From contig NZ_JABASX010000006.1 in assembly GCF_016107655.1 (NCBI RefSeq), positions 62,001 through 126,000 on the forward strand: 64,000 bases of DNA, given 5' to 3'. Below, one piece after another: positions 42,945 through 51,114 of this stretch. Made by a program: the position numbers and the translations under genes. The stretch is from Brevibacterium antiquum. Its GTDB lineage: Bacteria > Actinomycetota > Actinomycetes > Actinomycetales > Brevibacteriaceae. The notes under the pieces are model-generated. The model saw only the letters and a program-made list of their open reading frames with translations. It did not search any database and was not told where the DNA came from. The first letter of the stretch is position 1; each line of letters begins with the position of its first letter.

Positions 42945-43355
42945 ATGTCTGAAGCACTCGACGAAGGCCCGTTCTTCCATGGGACAGGGGCTGCTCTGCA
43001 GCCAGGCGACCTGCTGACTCCGGGATTCAATTCGAACTACCGGCCCGAGGTGGTCATGAACCACATTTACTTCACCGCCATGACGGACGGTGCCGGGCTA
43101 GCGGCCGAGGTCGCAGCCCTCGACGGGCACCCTCATGTCTACGAGGTCGAACCGACCGGGGGCTACGAGGACGACCCGAACGTCACGGACAAGAAGTTCC
43201 CCGGCAACCCCACACGGTCCTATCGCAGCACGGCTCCGCTGAGGGTGCTGCGCGAAGTCACCGGGTGGAAGCGGCTGAGTCCAGATGAGCTCCAGTCATG
43301 GAGGGATAAACTGGCTGCCCTGCTCGCCGATGACAGCGCCGAGATCATCAACTGA
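42945..43355 (+). CDS. arr: Rifampin ADP-ribosyltransferase (Arr)
   Basis: 136 residues, the normal size. Transfers ADP-ribose from NAD+ to the C23 hydroxyl of rifamycins, inactivating them. Family blocks are clear: FFHGTGAALQPGDLLTPG at the start with the NAD-binding histidine, then NHIYFTA, HVYEVEPTGGYEDDPN with the acidic residues, and KKFPGNPTRSYRS. The ATG at 42945 is preferred; a further ATG 30 nt upstream adds a non-homologous leader. Chromosomal arr copies are common in actinobacteria, so this alone does not imply recent transfer. Confidence 0.92.
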   Translation: MSEALDEGPFFHGTGAALQPGDLLTPGFNSNYRPEVVMNHIYFTAMTDGAGLAAEVAALDGHPHVYEVEPTGGYEDDPNVTDKKFPGNPTRSYRSTAPLRVLREVTGWKRLSPDELQSWRDKLAALLADDSAEIIN

Positions 43356-43409
43356 CACTTCCCGGACAGTGGATCTGGGCCGTAACCACGCGGAGTACAG
43401 TAGTCGATC

Positions 43410-44585
43410 GTGAGTGATGCAGCCGTCCAACCAGGCCCGACGCGTCCCCCGCTGTCGATTTCGCTGGCCGCATTCGTCTCCAGCTTCGACCGTTTCGCGA
43501 TCAGTCCGCTCATCGTTCTCGTGGCCCACGACCTCGGCGCGACCCTTGCCGAAGCGCTGACGATCGCCAGCGCCTACTTCCTGGCCTACGGCGTCAGCCA
43601 ACCCGTATGGGGGATCCTCTCCGACAAGCTCGGGCGGGTTCGCCTGATGAAGTGGACACTCCTCGCCGCGGCCCTCACAGGCGTGGCAGCGACCTTCGCC
43701 CCGACGCTGAGCATCCTCGTCATCGCTCGCGCTCTGTCCGGTGCGTTCTACGGAGCCATCGTCCCGACCTCGATGACCTATGTCGGCGACACCGTCGACG
43801 AGGCGAATCGTCAGCCCGCACTCACCGATCTCATGGCCGCCATCGCCCTCGGAACCGCGAGTGCCACAGCGTTGGCCGGGGTCCTCGCACATTTCATCGA
43901 CTGGCGAGTGGTCTTCGCCATCCCGGCCGTCCTCGCCGTCGGATGCGCCTTCGGTCTGCGCCGACTGCCTGAACCGCCCCGGGAGCAGCAGGGTAGCGTC
44001 GTTGCCACCATCCGTGCCGCGATCACCCACCGGTGGGTGCTCATCGTCATCGGCCTGGCCTTCATCGAAGGCGCCGTGGTCCTCGGGGTCCTCACCCTGC
44101 TCGCCCCGGCCCTGCAGTCCCAAGGCACCGGCGCGGCGATCGCCGGCCTGGCCACCGCCGCCTACGGTGTCGGCGTCATCATCACCAGTCGCATGGTCAA
44201 GGCCCTCAGTTCTCGTCTGTCAATGCCGCGGCTCATCGCAATCGGCGGCAGCGCGACGGTGCTCGCCTTCGGACTCCTCGCCGCGCACCTGTCGATCACC
44301 ACGGTCATCATCGCCGCACTCCTGCTCGGCGCGACCTGGTCCTTCCAGCACTCATCCCTGCAGACCTGGGCGACCGGTGTTCTGCCGCAGGCCCGCGGGA
44401 CCGTCGTCTCATTCTTCGCAGGCACCCTCTTCGCCGGAAGCGCAGTCGGTGCCGCGTTCGGCGGTGGACTCGGCGACAAGAATCAATGGACGCTGCTGTT
44501 CGCGATCACGTGCGCCGTCGGCCTCGTGCTCACCGTATCCATCGTGGTCAGCCGCCGCATCTACGCGGGTCCGCGCAAGAGCTGA
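43410..44585 (+). CDS. MFS transporter
   Basis: 391 residues, 12 membrane helices. SDKLGRVRLMKWTLL is the helix 2-3 loop signature of the major facilitator superfamily; FYGAIVPTSMTYVGDT lies on helix 5. Resembles drug-efflux DHA1-type carriers in size. GTG start 43410; a TACAGT box 8 nt before it again suggests a leaderless transcript. 54 bp after arr on the same strand; a shared role in antibiotic resistance is possible but unproven. The stop codon lies inside a pentanucleotide repeat. Confidence 0.83.
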   Translation: MSDAAVQPGPTRPPLSISLAAFVSSFDRFAISPLIVLVAHDLGATLAEALTIASAYFLAYGVSQPVWGILSDKLGRVRLMKWTLLAAALTGVAATFAPTLSILVIARALSGAFYGAIVPTSMTYVGDTVDEANRQPALTDLMAAIALGTASATALAGVLAHFIDWRVVFAIPAVLAVGCAFGLRRLPEPPREQQGSVVATIRAAITHRWVLIVIGLAFIEGAVVLGVLTLLAPALQSQGTGAAIAGLATAAYGVGVIITSRMVKALSSRLSMPRLIAIGGSATVLAFGLLAAHLSITTVIIAALLLGATWSFQHSSLQTWATGVLPQARGTVVSFFAGTLFAGSAVGAAFGGGLGDKNQWTLLFAITCAVGLVLTVSIVVSRRIYAGPRKS

Positions 44586-44621
44586 GTTGAACTGAGCTGA
44601 ACTGAGTTGAGCTGAGCTGAT
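44582..44621. repeat. Pentanucleotide tandem repeat, eight YTGAR units
   Basis: Eight consecutive 5-bp units (CTGAG, TTGAA, CTGAG, CTGAA, CTGAG, TTGAG, CTGAG, CTGAT) begin in the last codon of the MFS gene and fill most of the gap to the convergent threonine aldolase gene. The first unit supplies the MFS stop codon. Confidence 0.85.
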
Positions 44622-44630
44622 CCGACGAAC

Positions 44631-45659
44631 CTACCGTCCGAAGAACTCTTTGCACGCTCGACGGACGTTCTCGATCGCCTCGTCGTCGATGTCGAGGTGG
44701 GTGACCCAGCGCAGTTTGCCGTGTGCGCCGCCGGTGATGATGCCGCGTTCGGCGAAGAACCTGGCGAACGCGGACATGTCGACACCGTCCGGGGACAGAA
44801 AGACCATGTTGGTCCGTGCTTCACCGGCGCCGAGCTCCGGGAAGTCTGCGAAAACCTCTGCCAGGCGGGTCGCACGGTCGTGGTCCTCACGCAGACGCTG
44901 GACGTTGTTCTCAAGTGCGTAGATGCCTGCGGCGGCGAGGACACCGGTCTGGCGCATGCCCCCGCCGAGCGTCTTGCGGATGCGCTTGGCCCGACCCACC
45001 AGCTCCTTGGTCCCGACCAGCAGCGCACCCACTGGGGCGCCGAGGCCCTTGGACAGACACAGTGAGATCGAGTCGAATCGACCCGTCAGTTCCCAGGCTT
45101 CGCGGCCGGTGGCCACAGCAGCATTCATGATCCGTGCCCCATCGAGATGAGTGGCCAGACCACGGCTGCGCGCCAATTCGGTCGCCTCCTTCACGTAGCC
45201 CTCGGGCAGAGGACGACCGTTGAAGGTGTTCTCCACCGTCAGCAGCCGGGTGATCGGATTGTGAAAATCATCGGGCTTGATCGCCGAGGTGATCGCGTCG
45301 AGATCGATGATGCCCTCGGGTTCGTTGGGCAAGGGTTGGGGCTGGATCGATCCCAGAACTGCTGCTCCCCCGCCCTCGTCGCGGTAGGCGTGCGCGGTCT
45401 GACCGACGATGTACTCATCACCGCGTCCGCAGTGGGCCATGATCCCGGCGAGGTTGGCCTGAGTTGCCGACGGGAAGAACAGTCCCGATTCCTTCCCGAG
45501 GATTTCGGCGGTCATCGACTCCAACCGGTTGGTCGTCGGGTCTTCGTCATAGACTGCGTCGCCCACCTCGGCGTCGGCCATGGCCTTGCGCATTCCCGCG
45601 CTGGGTTTGGTCACGGTGTCGGAGCGGAAATCGACCCGCGGACCATCTGTTGCGTTCAT
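44631..45659 (-). CDS. ltaE: Low-specificity L-threonine aldolase
   Basis: 342 residues, PLP enzyme cleaving L-threonine/allo-threonine to glycine and acetaldehyde. FRSDTVTKPSAGMRKAM is the typical N-terminus, THLDGARIMNAAVA binds the cofactor ring (Asp), and Lys204 in LCLSKGLGAPVG forms the Schiff base. Last gene of the MarR-pirin-GNAT-CMD operon, 4 bp after the CMD gene; why it belongs there is not obvious. Confidence 0.9.
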   Translation of the reverse strand: MNATDGPRVDFRSDTVTKPSAGMRKAMADAEVGDAVYDEDPTTNRLESMTAEILGKESGLFFPSATQANLAGIMAHCGRGDEYIVGQTAHAYRDEGGGAAVLGSIQPQPLPNEPEGIIDLDAITSAIKPDDFHNPITRLLTVENTFNGRPLPEGYVKEATELARSRGLATHLDGARIMNAAVATGREAWELTGRFDSISLCLSKGLGAPVGALLVGTKELVGRAKRIRKTLGGGMRQTGVLAAAGIYALENNVQRLREDHDRATRLAEVFADFPELGAGEARTNMVFLSPDGVDMSAFARFFAERGIITGGAHGKLRWVTHLDIDDEAIENVRRACKEFFGR

Positions 45660-45663
45660 GCGC

Positions 45664-46146
45664 TCAGACCTCCGCCTTCCGGGGGTGGGCGACCGGGTGG
45701 TTACTGGCGATCGAGATGCGGTTGAACGAGTTGATGAGGATCACGGTCCATTCGACCGCTGAGATCTGCTCCGCGGAGAGAAACTCACCAGCCTCGGTGG
45801 CGATCGCATCACGATCAGCGGCTTTGTCGATGATGGTCAGCGTCTCAGCCAGAAGCAGTGCGGCCTTCTCCTGATCGTCGAAGATCTCTGCCTCACGCCA
45901 CGTCGGAAGCACGTCGAGTTTGATCTCGTCGACGCCGGCCTGCCTGGCGGCCGGGGCGTGGATGCTCAAGCACGTGCGGCATCCGTTGATTTGGGAGACC
46001 CGCACGTTGACCAGTTCGAGGAGTCCATCGCTCAGGCCTGTGGCCCGCGCGGCCTTCCGCGAGGCGGCCGCGGCCTGGACCATGGATTTGTAGACCTCGG
46101 GGTGGGCCTTGTCGATGTAGGGACGATTGACGTTGACTCCTGCCAC
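45664..46146 (-). CDS. Carboxymuconolactone decarboxylase family / AhpD-like protein
   Basis: 160 residues. CRTCLSIH (about residues 57-64) is the C-x-x-C-x-x-x-H active site of AhpD-like peroxidase/disulfide-relay proteins in the CMD family; LPTWREAEIFDDQEKAALLLAE follows in the usual place. Probably reduces peroxides or serves as a thiol partner. 3 bp after the GNAT gene, same operon; with pirin this points to oxidative or electrophile stress. Confidence 0.85.
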   Translation of the reverse strand: MAGVNVNRPYIDKAHPEVYKSMVQAAAASRKAARATGLSDGLLELVNVRVSQINGCRTCLSIHAPAARQAGVDEIKLDVLPTWREAEIFDDQEKAALLLAETLTIIDKAADRDAIATEAGEFLSAEQISAVEWTVILINSFNRISIASNHPVAHPRKAEV

Positions 46147-46149
46147 CGT

Positions 46150-46518
46150 TCAGGCCTCCCGTTTGACGAGGTCGATGTCTGCTCCGGTGGCCTTGCGGAA
46201 ACGACCGCCTTCGGCCACGTAGTCGTCGCCGGTCTCATTGAGCTTCTTGACGAACAGGAGGCAGACCGGCACGACCGTCACGCCTTTCTCTCGGCTGTCA
46301 GCCAACGCTTGGGCGACGAGGACCTTGGAGAGTCCACGTCCGCCGAAGGCCTCGTCGACGACCGTGTGGTAGAAGATCCGCTCGGTCTCCGGTCCGGGCA
46401 GGAAGTAGGCGTGCCCCGCGACCTTTCCGTCCTCAACGGTGATGACGTAGGACTGACCCTGTTCGTCGAGGTCCACATGCACGTCTGCGCCGGTCGAATC
46501 CTTGAGTGCTTCGCTCAT
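46150..46518 (-). CDS. Small GNAT-type N-acetyltransferase (NATD1/YjdJ-like)
   Basis: 122 residues, short form of the GNAT fold. AYFLPGPETERIFYHTVVDEAFGGRGLSKVLV contains the acetyl-CoA pyrophosphate loop (G-R-G-L); VVPVCLLFVKKL is the next strand/helix of this subgroup. Substrate unknown. Start overlaps the pirin stop (ATGA). A clear paralogue is at 48263-48637. Confidence 0.83.
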   Translation of the reverse strand: MSEALKDSTGADVHVDLDEQGQSYVITVEDGKVAGHAYFLPGPETERIFYHTVVDEAFGGRGLSKVLVAQALADSREKGVTVVPVCLLFVKKLNETGDDYVAEGGRFRKATGADIDLVKREA

Positions 46519-47594
46519 TGTTCTGTCTCCTTCTTCGCTGTGGTCTCGGGTCCGCCTTGGACATGTGGAGGCGGGTTCTTTCGGGCTTTGATGACGACGT
46601 CGGGCAGCCTCGGCGCGGGAAGCCTTCCGAGACCCTCGGCGTTGGATCCTGGCCCGCCCTGGCCGACATAGCCCTCGACCTCGCCGAACCGTTCACCCTC
46701 GTCCTGCCATTCCTGCCGGAACCGGCTGATCTCCTCGTGGGTGCGGCCCACGAAGTTCCACCACATGACGATCTGCTCGGGGAAGGGTTCCCCGCCGAGG
46801 AGGACGATCCGTGCCGTGGACTCTCCGCTGTTGCTGATCCGCATCTCTGTGATTCCGACCCCGGTGTAGCCGATGGCATTGACCGGCAGCGGAACGTTCT
46901 CGACGGCGATGTCACCGGAGTCGACGAGGACGCCGTGTTCGAAGGTCTCATCGATGGGCAGGTCGATGCTCGCGCCGGGGTCCAGGCGGATCTCCGCGCC
47001 GAGGAGCGGCGAATGGGTGCTCACCGGTGAGGACGAACCCCACAGCTCACCGAGGAAGACGAGGAATTCGCCTCCGTCGAAACGAGTGGCCTCGGGCGCG
47101 AAGTGCTCGAATTCGCGTGCTTCCTGATGGCGGGAGCTCTCGGGCAGGGCCAGCCACAGCTGCACACCGTGGAGGGTCGAGGTGGACTCCGTCGAGACCT
47201 CGGAGTGGCAGATGCCGCGGCCGGCAGTCATGAGGTTGACCTCCCCGGGCAGCACGAGCCCGGTGTGCCCACCGGAGTCGATGTGCTCGATGGCACCGTC
47301 GAAGAGCCAGCTCACGGTCTGCAGACCCGTATGCGGGTGAGGGGCGACGTCCATGCCGCCCGAAAGCCCCACGTCGTCGGGACCGTAGTGGTCGACGAAA
47401 CACCACGGGCCGATGAGCGACCGTTGCCGCTGCGGCAGAGTCCGGCGCACGGTCATCGCCCGGGGCCCGCCGAGGGGGACGTCCCTGGCCGTGATGATCT
47501 CGACCGGGGCTCGGCCCTGCACATCGCATTGTGGTCCGGGCAGGCCGCCTGCCCGGCAGACCACTTGGTCCGGTTGGGCTTCGACGTTGCTCAT
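46515..47594 (-). CDS. Pirin family protein
   Basis: 359 residues, bicupin. N-terminal pirin signature VDHYGPDDVGLSGGMDVAPHPHTGLQTVSWLFDG holds the HPH metal ligands; GRGICHSE provides a further His and Glu. The C-terminal cupin (about 200-320) ends with RFRQEWQDEGERFGEV, usual for actinobacterial pirins. Pirins act as quercetinase-like dioxygenases or redox regulators; function here not assigned. GAAGGAG lies 7 nt before ATG. Second gene behind MarR. Confidence 0.9.
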   Translation of the reverse strand: MSNVEAQPDQVVCRAGGLPGPQCDVQGRAPVEIITARDVPLGGPRAMTVRRTLPQRQRSLIGPWCFVDHYGPDDVGLSGGMDVAPHPHTGLQTVSWLFDGAIEHIDSGGHTGLVLPGEVNLMTAGRGICHSEVSTESTSTLHGVQLWLALPESSRHQEAREFEHFAPEATRFDGGEFLVFLGELWGSSSPVSTHSPLLGAEIRLDPGASIDLPIDETFEHGVLVDSGDIAVENVPLPVNAIGYTGVGITEMRISNSGESTARIVLLGGEPFPEQIVMWWNFVGRTHEEISRFRQEWQDEGERFGEVEGYVGQGGPGSNAEGLGRLPAPRLPDVVIKARKNPPPHVQGGPETTAKKETEQ

Positions 47595-47648
47595 TGCGGT
47601 CTCCTTCTCACTGCCGAACCACCTCGGCGATCATTGCCTGTTTTGCCG

Positions 47649-48092
47649 TCATTGCTCGATCGGTTCTGCCGGTTGTGGATGGATCCTGTCGATCAGTCGA
47701 AGAAGCTCGCCGAGGTTGTCCTCCGTGAGTGCGGAAAAGGCGGTCCTGACGACATCGGCATTGGTGCGCGCGGATTCGCGTTTCAGTCTCAGCCCTTCGG
47801 GTGTCAGCGCTACGCACACACCGCGCTGATCGGCGGAATCGGCTGACTGGCTGACCAGTCCTCGCGTCTCCAGGCGGCGCAGCAGGCGTGAGAGTGCGCT
47901 GCGGCTGAGCACGATCTCATCCAGCAGCTCACGGTGACGGATCGTGGTCGTCGAGGGAATGTTGACGAGGGCGTCGAACTCAGTGGCGGTGAGGCCGTGA
48001 TCGGCTCGGAACCGGGCCTCCAAGGCGTCGACGAGGTCCGCGTGCGTCTCCAGCATGCGTCGCCAGACCCCGATGGCGCCAGACAGCTCCAT
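47649..48092 (-). CDS. MarR-family transcriptional regulator
   Basis: 147 residues. Winged helix at about 40-105 (TATEFDALVNIP, RHRELLDEIVLSRSALSRLLRRLETRGLV, then the wing DQRGVCVALTPEG) is standard MarR. ATG 48092 is chosen because GGGGAGG lies 5-6 nt upstream; a longer frame to 48194 would overrun the operator. Heads the pirin operon and most likely represses it; ligands of the family are phenolics or oxidants. Confidence 0.9.
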   Translation of the reverse strand: MELSGAIGVWRRMLETHADLVDALEARFRADHGLTATEFDALVNIPSTTTIRHRELLDEIVLSRSALSRLLRRLETRGLVSQSADSADQRGVCVALTPEGLRLKRESARTNADVVRTAFSALTEDNLGELLRLIDRIHPQPAEPIEQ

Positions 48093-48170
48093 GGATCCTC
48101 CCCTGGTCATCTCGGCACCCATCATGAATCGCGGTCGAACCGACGGTTCGACTCGGCGCATCTGCACAAT

Positions 48171-48185
48171 TTGTTGCATCAACAA
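48171..48185. promoter_or_regulatory. Candidate MarR operator
   Basis: TTGTTG-cat-CAACAA is a perfect inverted repeat 78 bp upstream of marR, extended on both sides by near-symmetric AATT (48168-48190 region). Size and AT-rich arms match MarR sites. Confidence 0.6.
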
Positions 48186-48262
48186 CAATTCCACAGTCGG
48201 ATGCCGAAGTCCAGGGTCATTCCGGCCGCAGCAATGAACGGCGAGGGCCGGGTGTGACCGGG

Positions 48263-48637
48263 TCAGACGTTCTGCTTCACATACTCCACGTCAGCCTCGG
48301 TCGCCCAGCGGAAACGGCCGCCGATGGCGAGAAAGTCGTTGCCGTGCTCTTTGAGGCGTTCGGCAAACAGCGGACAGACAGGCACCACAGTCTTCATGCT
48401 GTCGCTGCTCTCCTTGAGCGCGTGGGAGACGAGGATCTTCGCCAGGCCGCGACCGGAGAATTCCTCGCCGACTTCCGTGTGATACATGATCCTCTCGGCC
48501 TCCGATCGGGGACCGACGAGGTAATGGGCCCGCCCGGCCACCTCGCCTGAGTCGTCTCTGACCACGAACGCCGAGTTCTGCTCATCGTGTTCCACTCTGA
48601 CTCTGGCACCGGTGGAATCCTGCACTGTTTCAGACAT
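48263..48637 (-). CDS. Small GNAT-type N-acetyltransferase, paralogue
   Basis: 124 residues. Same layout as 46150-46518: VRVEHDEQNSAFVVRDD, then HYLVGPRSEAERIMYHTEV, FSGRGLAKILV (acetyl-CoA loop) and VVPVCPLFAERLKEHGND, with a matching GGRFRWATEADVEYVK end. ATG 48637 has a strong GAGGAGG site 7 nt upstream. Lies 88 bp after the MMPL gene. Duplicate of the pirin-operon GNAT, separated from it by marR and pirin. Confidence 0.85.
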   Translation of the reverse strand: MSETVQDSTGARVRVEHDEQNSAFVVRDDSGEVAGRAHYLVGPRSEAERIMYHTEVGEEFSGRGLAKILVSHALKESSDSMKTVVPVCPLFAERLKEHGNDFLAIGGRFRWATEADVEYVKQNV

Positions 48638-48725
48638 GTTCAAGCCTCCTCGATCGGCATCACTTCCATTGTGCATGCGCGAGGCGGCCCTGCCCATCCC
48701 CCTACGGGAATCGCTTCGGGCTCGC

Positions 48726-51023
48726 CTACCTGTCGTCGATCGGGATGCGCTTCCGCCACGGCCACCATATGCGTCGGCCGATGTCGTGGACGAGGGCCGG
48801 GACGACGAGTGAGCGCACGAGGATGGCGTCGAGGAGGACGCCGAAGGTGACGATGAAGGCCAGCTGGAACAGGAACATGACCGGGATGACCGCGAGTGCG
48901 GCGAAGGTCGCGGCGAGGACGATCCCCGCCGAGGTGATGACCCCGCCCGTGGCCACGAGCCCGGACAGCACGCCCTTGCGAGTGCCCACGCGCAGCGACT
49001 CCTCACGCACGCGGGACATGAGGAAGATGTTGTAGTCGATGCCCAGCGCCACGAGGAACACGAACGCGTACAGGGGCACCGATGGGTCGGCCCCGGAGAA
49101 GCCGATGATGTGGTTGAACACCAGAGCGGAGACCCCGAGCGCCGTGCCGAAGGACAGTACGGTCAGCGCCACGAGCAGCAGAGGGGCCAGCAGCGACCTC
49201 AGCAGCAGGATGAGGATGACGGTGATGACGAGAAGGATGAGCGGGATCGCCAGGGCGCGGTCTGCCTCGGCGGTGGTGTTCGTGTCGAGGTCGACCGCCG
49301 TCTCCCCGCCCACAAGCGCCTCGGCGTCGACATCATGGACGGCGTCACGGATCGAGGTGACGGTGTCCTCGGCCGCGAGGGAATCGGCTGCGTCGGACAG
49401 CGTCGCCTCGAGCAGCACCTGCCCGTCGACCTCGGTGGGTGCCGGCTGTGATGCGGGCTGCGTCGACTGTGCGTCGGGCCCGCCCTGGCCCTGGGGTGCT
49501 TGGTCCTGAGGTGTCTGCAGCTGTCCGTCGCCGTCGATGGCGAGAGTTCCGCTTGGCGAATCATTGGCCACGACGGTCATCGATTCGACCCCGCCGAGGC
49601 TGCCCACGGCTTTCGCGACATCCGTGAGCTGGTCTTCGGCCACGACGATCTGAGTGGGCGAACCCGACCCGCCGGGGAAATGCTCGGACAGGACAGCTTG
49701 GCCGTCGCGGGCCTCGGATTCGCCGAGGACGAAGTCACTCTGCGCCACACCCGAGGCCTTGAATTGAGGGAATGCGATCAACGGGAGGGCGAGGAGGACG
49801 ACGAGAGCGATCCAAGTCACTCGCGGACGCTTGGCGACCACCTCGGCGATGCGATTCCACAATCCCTTCTTCGCCGGTGCACTCTTGGCCGTGCGCATCT
49901 GCGGGCGGAAGGGCCAGAACACGGCACGGCCGATGATCATCAGGGCCGCGGGCAGGAACGTCAGTGCCGCGAGCATCGCCACGAGGATCCCGATCGCCGC
50001 CACCGGACCCAGCGCCCGGGTCGACGCCAGATCGGTGAGCAGCAGGACCAGGAGTCCGGCGATGACGGTCCCACCTGATGCCGCAATCGGTTCGAGGACA
50101 CCCCTGAACGCTGCCAGCCCCGCTCTGACTCTGTCGCGCTCGGTCAGCAGAGCGTCACGGAAGCGAGCGACGACGAGGAGGGAGTAGTCGGTGGTCGCGC
50201 CGACGACGAGAATGAACAGAATTCCTTGGACTTGCCCATTGATGAGGAGGATTCCGGCGTCGGCGAGATGCCAGATGACGAAGATCGAGGCCGAGAGCGC
50301 TGCCACCGAGGTGAAGAGCACGATGACCGGCAGCAGGGGTGAGCGGTAGACGATGATGAGGATGACGAAGACCGCGATGAGTGCGACGAGCAGGAGGATA
50401 CCGTCGATGCCGGCGAATGCCTCAGAGAGATCGGCGGAGAACCCGGCCGGGCCAGTGACGTGGATGGAGACCCCAGTGCCACTGTCGCTCCTCGTGCCGT
50501 CTGTGCCGTTCGTGGTGGGGGAGAACTCATCGGTGATGAGCGACCGGATGGCTTCGACGTCCTCGGCTGTGGTCTCGGACGAGATGGGAAGGATGAGTTC
50601 GAGGGCGTCACCGTCCTCGGCCGGGATAGCAGGTGAAGCCTCGGCGGCCAGCAGTCCTTCGTCGCCAAGCGTCTTCGTCAGATCATCGAGATCTTCAGTG
50701 TCCTGGTCGGTGATGCCATCGCGGTTCTCGAGGACGACGATCGCAGGGACGTAGTCATCATCGCTGAACTCGTCGATGAGCGACTGCGCCTTCGTCGATT
50801 CTGCAGACTCCGGCAAGAATGTCGATCGATCGTTCGTGGCGACCTCGGAGATCTTGCCGAAGTACGGTCCTCCGACTCCGGCGATGCTGACCCACGCGAC
50901 AAGCAGAACGGCGAAGAGGGCGATGAGCCAGTGACGAGCGGGGACGGGCCGAGCTTCGTGCGTCGACGGCGTCGGTTCCGGATCGGGCGCCGCGGGCTCG
51001 GTTGTCAGCAAACGGTGAGGCAT
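48726..51023 (-). CDS. MMPL family (RND-type) transporter
   Basis: 765 residues. Two repeats, each an extracytoplasmic loop between helix 1 and a block of helices: TM1 about 32-52, loop 55-200 (FLPESAESTKAQSLIDEF), helices 210-385; TM7 about 400, loop 430-580 with a Q/P-rich low-complexity stretch, helices to 745. GATTDYSLLVVARFRDAL and LGIDYNIFLMSRVREE are the paired MMPL signatures with proton-relay aspartates. Exports lipids or drugs with the proton gradient; substrate unknown. Downstream of pucR by 91 bp. Confidence 0.9.
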   Translation of the reverse strand: MPHRLLTTEPAAPDPEPTPSTHEARPVPARHWLIALFAVLLVAWVSIAGVGGPYFGKISEVATNDRSTFLPESAESTKAQSLIDEFSDDDYVPAIVVLENRDGITDQDTEDLDDLTKTLGDEGLLAAEASPAIPAEDGDALELILPISSETTAEDVEAIRSLITDEFSPTTNGTDGTRSDSGTGVSIHVTGPAGFSADLSEAFAGIDGILLLVALIAVFVILIIVYRSPLLPVIVLFTSVAALSASIFVIWHLADAGILLINGQVQGILFILVVGATTDYSLLVVARFRDALLTERDRVRAGLAAFRGVLEPIAASGGTVIAGLLVLLLTDLASTRALGPVAAIGILVAMLAALTFLPAALMIIGRAVFWPFRPQMRTAKSAPAKKGLWNRIAEVVAKRPRVTWIALVVLLALPLIAFPQFKASGVAQSDFVLGESEARDGQAVLSEHFPGGSGSPTQIVVAEDQLTDVAKAVGSLGGVESMTVVANDSPSGTLAIDGDGQLQTPQDQAPQGQGGPDAQSTQPASQPAPTEVDGQVLLEATLSDAADSLAAEDTVTSIRDAVHDVDAEALVGGETAVDLDTNTTAEADRALAIPLILLVITVILILLLRSLLAPLLLVALTVLSFGTALGVSALVFNHIIGFSGADPSVPLYAFVFLVALGIDYNIFLMSRVREESLRVGTRKGVLSGLVATGGVITSAGIVLAATFAALAVIPVMFLFQLAFIVTFGVLLDAILVRSLVVPALVHDIGRRIWWPWRKRIPIDDR

Positions 51024-51114
51024 ACAGCCACTCTACGGTGTCGGACACGCCGTCAGATCTGACTCCTGCCGTGGCGAGCGCCGGACTCCCCCGGACTGCA
51101 CTTCGCGGCGGCAT

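Noticed and set aside
44582..44621. Possible CRISPR or regulatory repeat array
   Set aside because: Units are 5 bp with no spacers; it is a simple tandem repeat.
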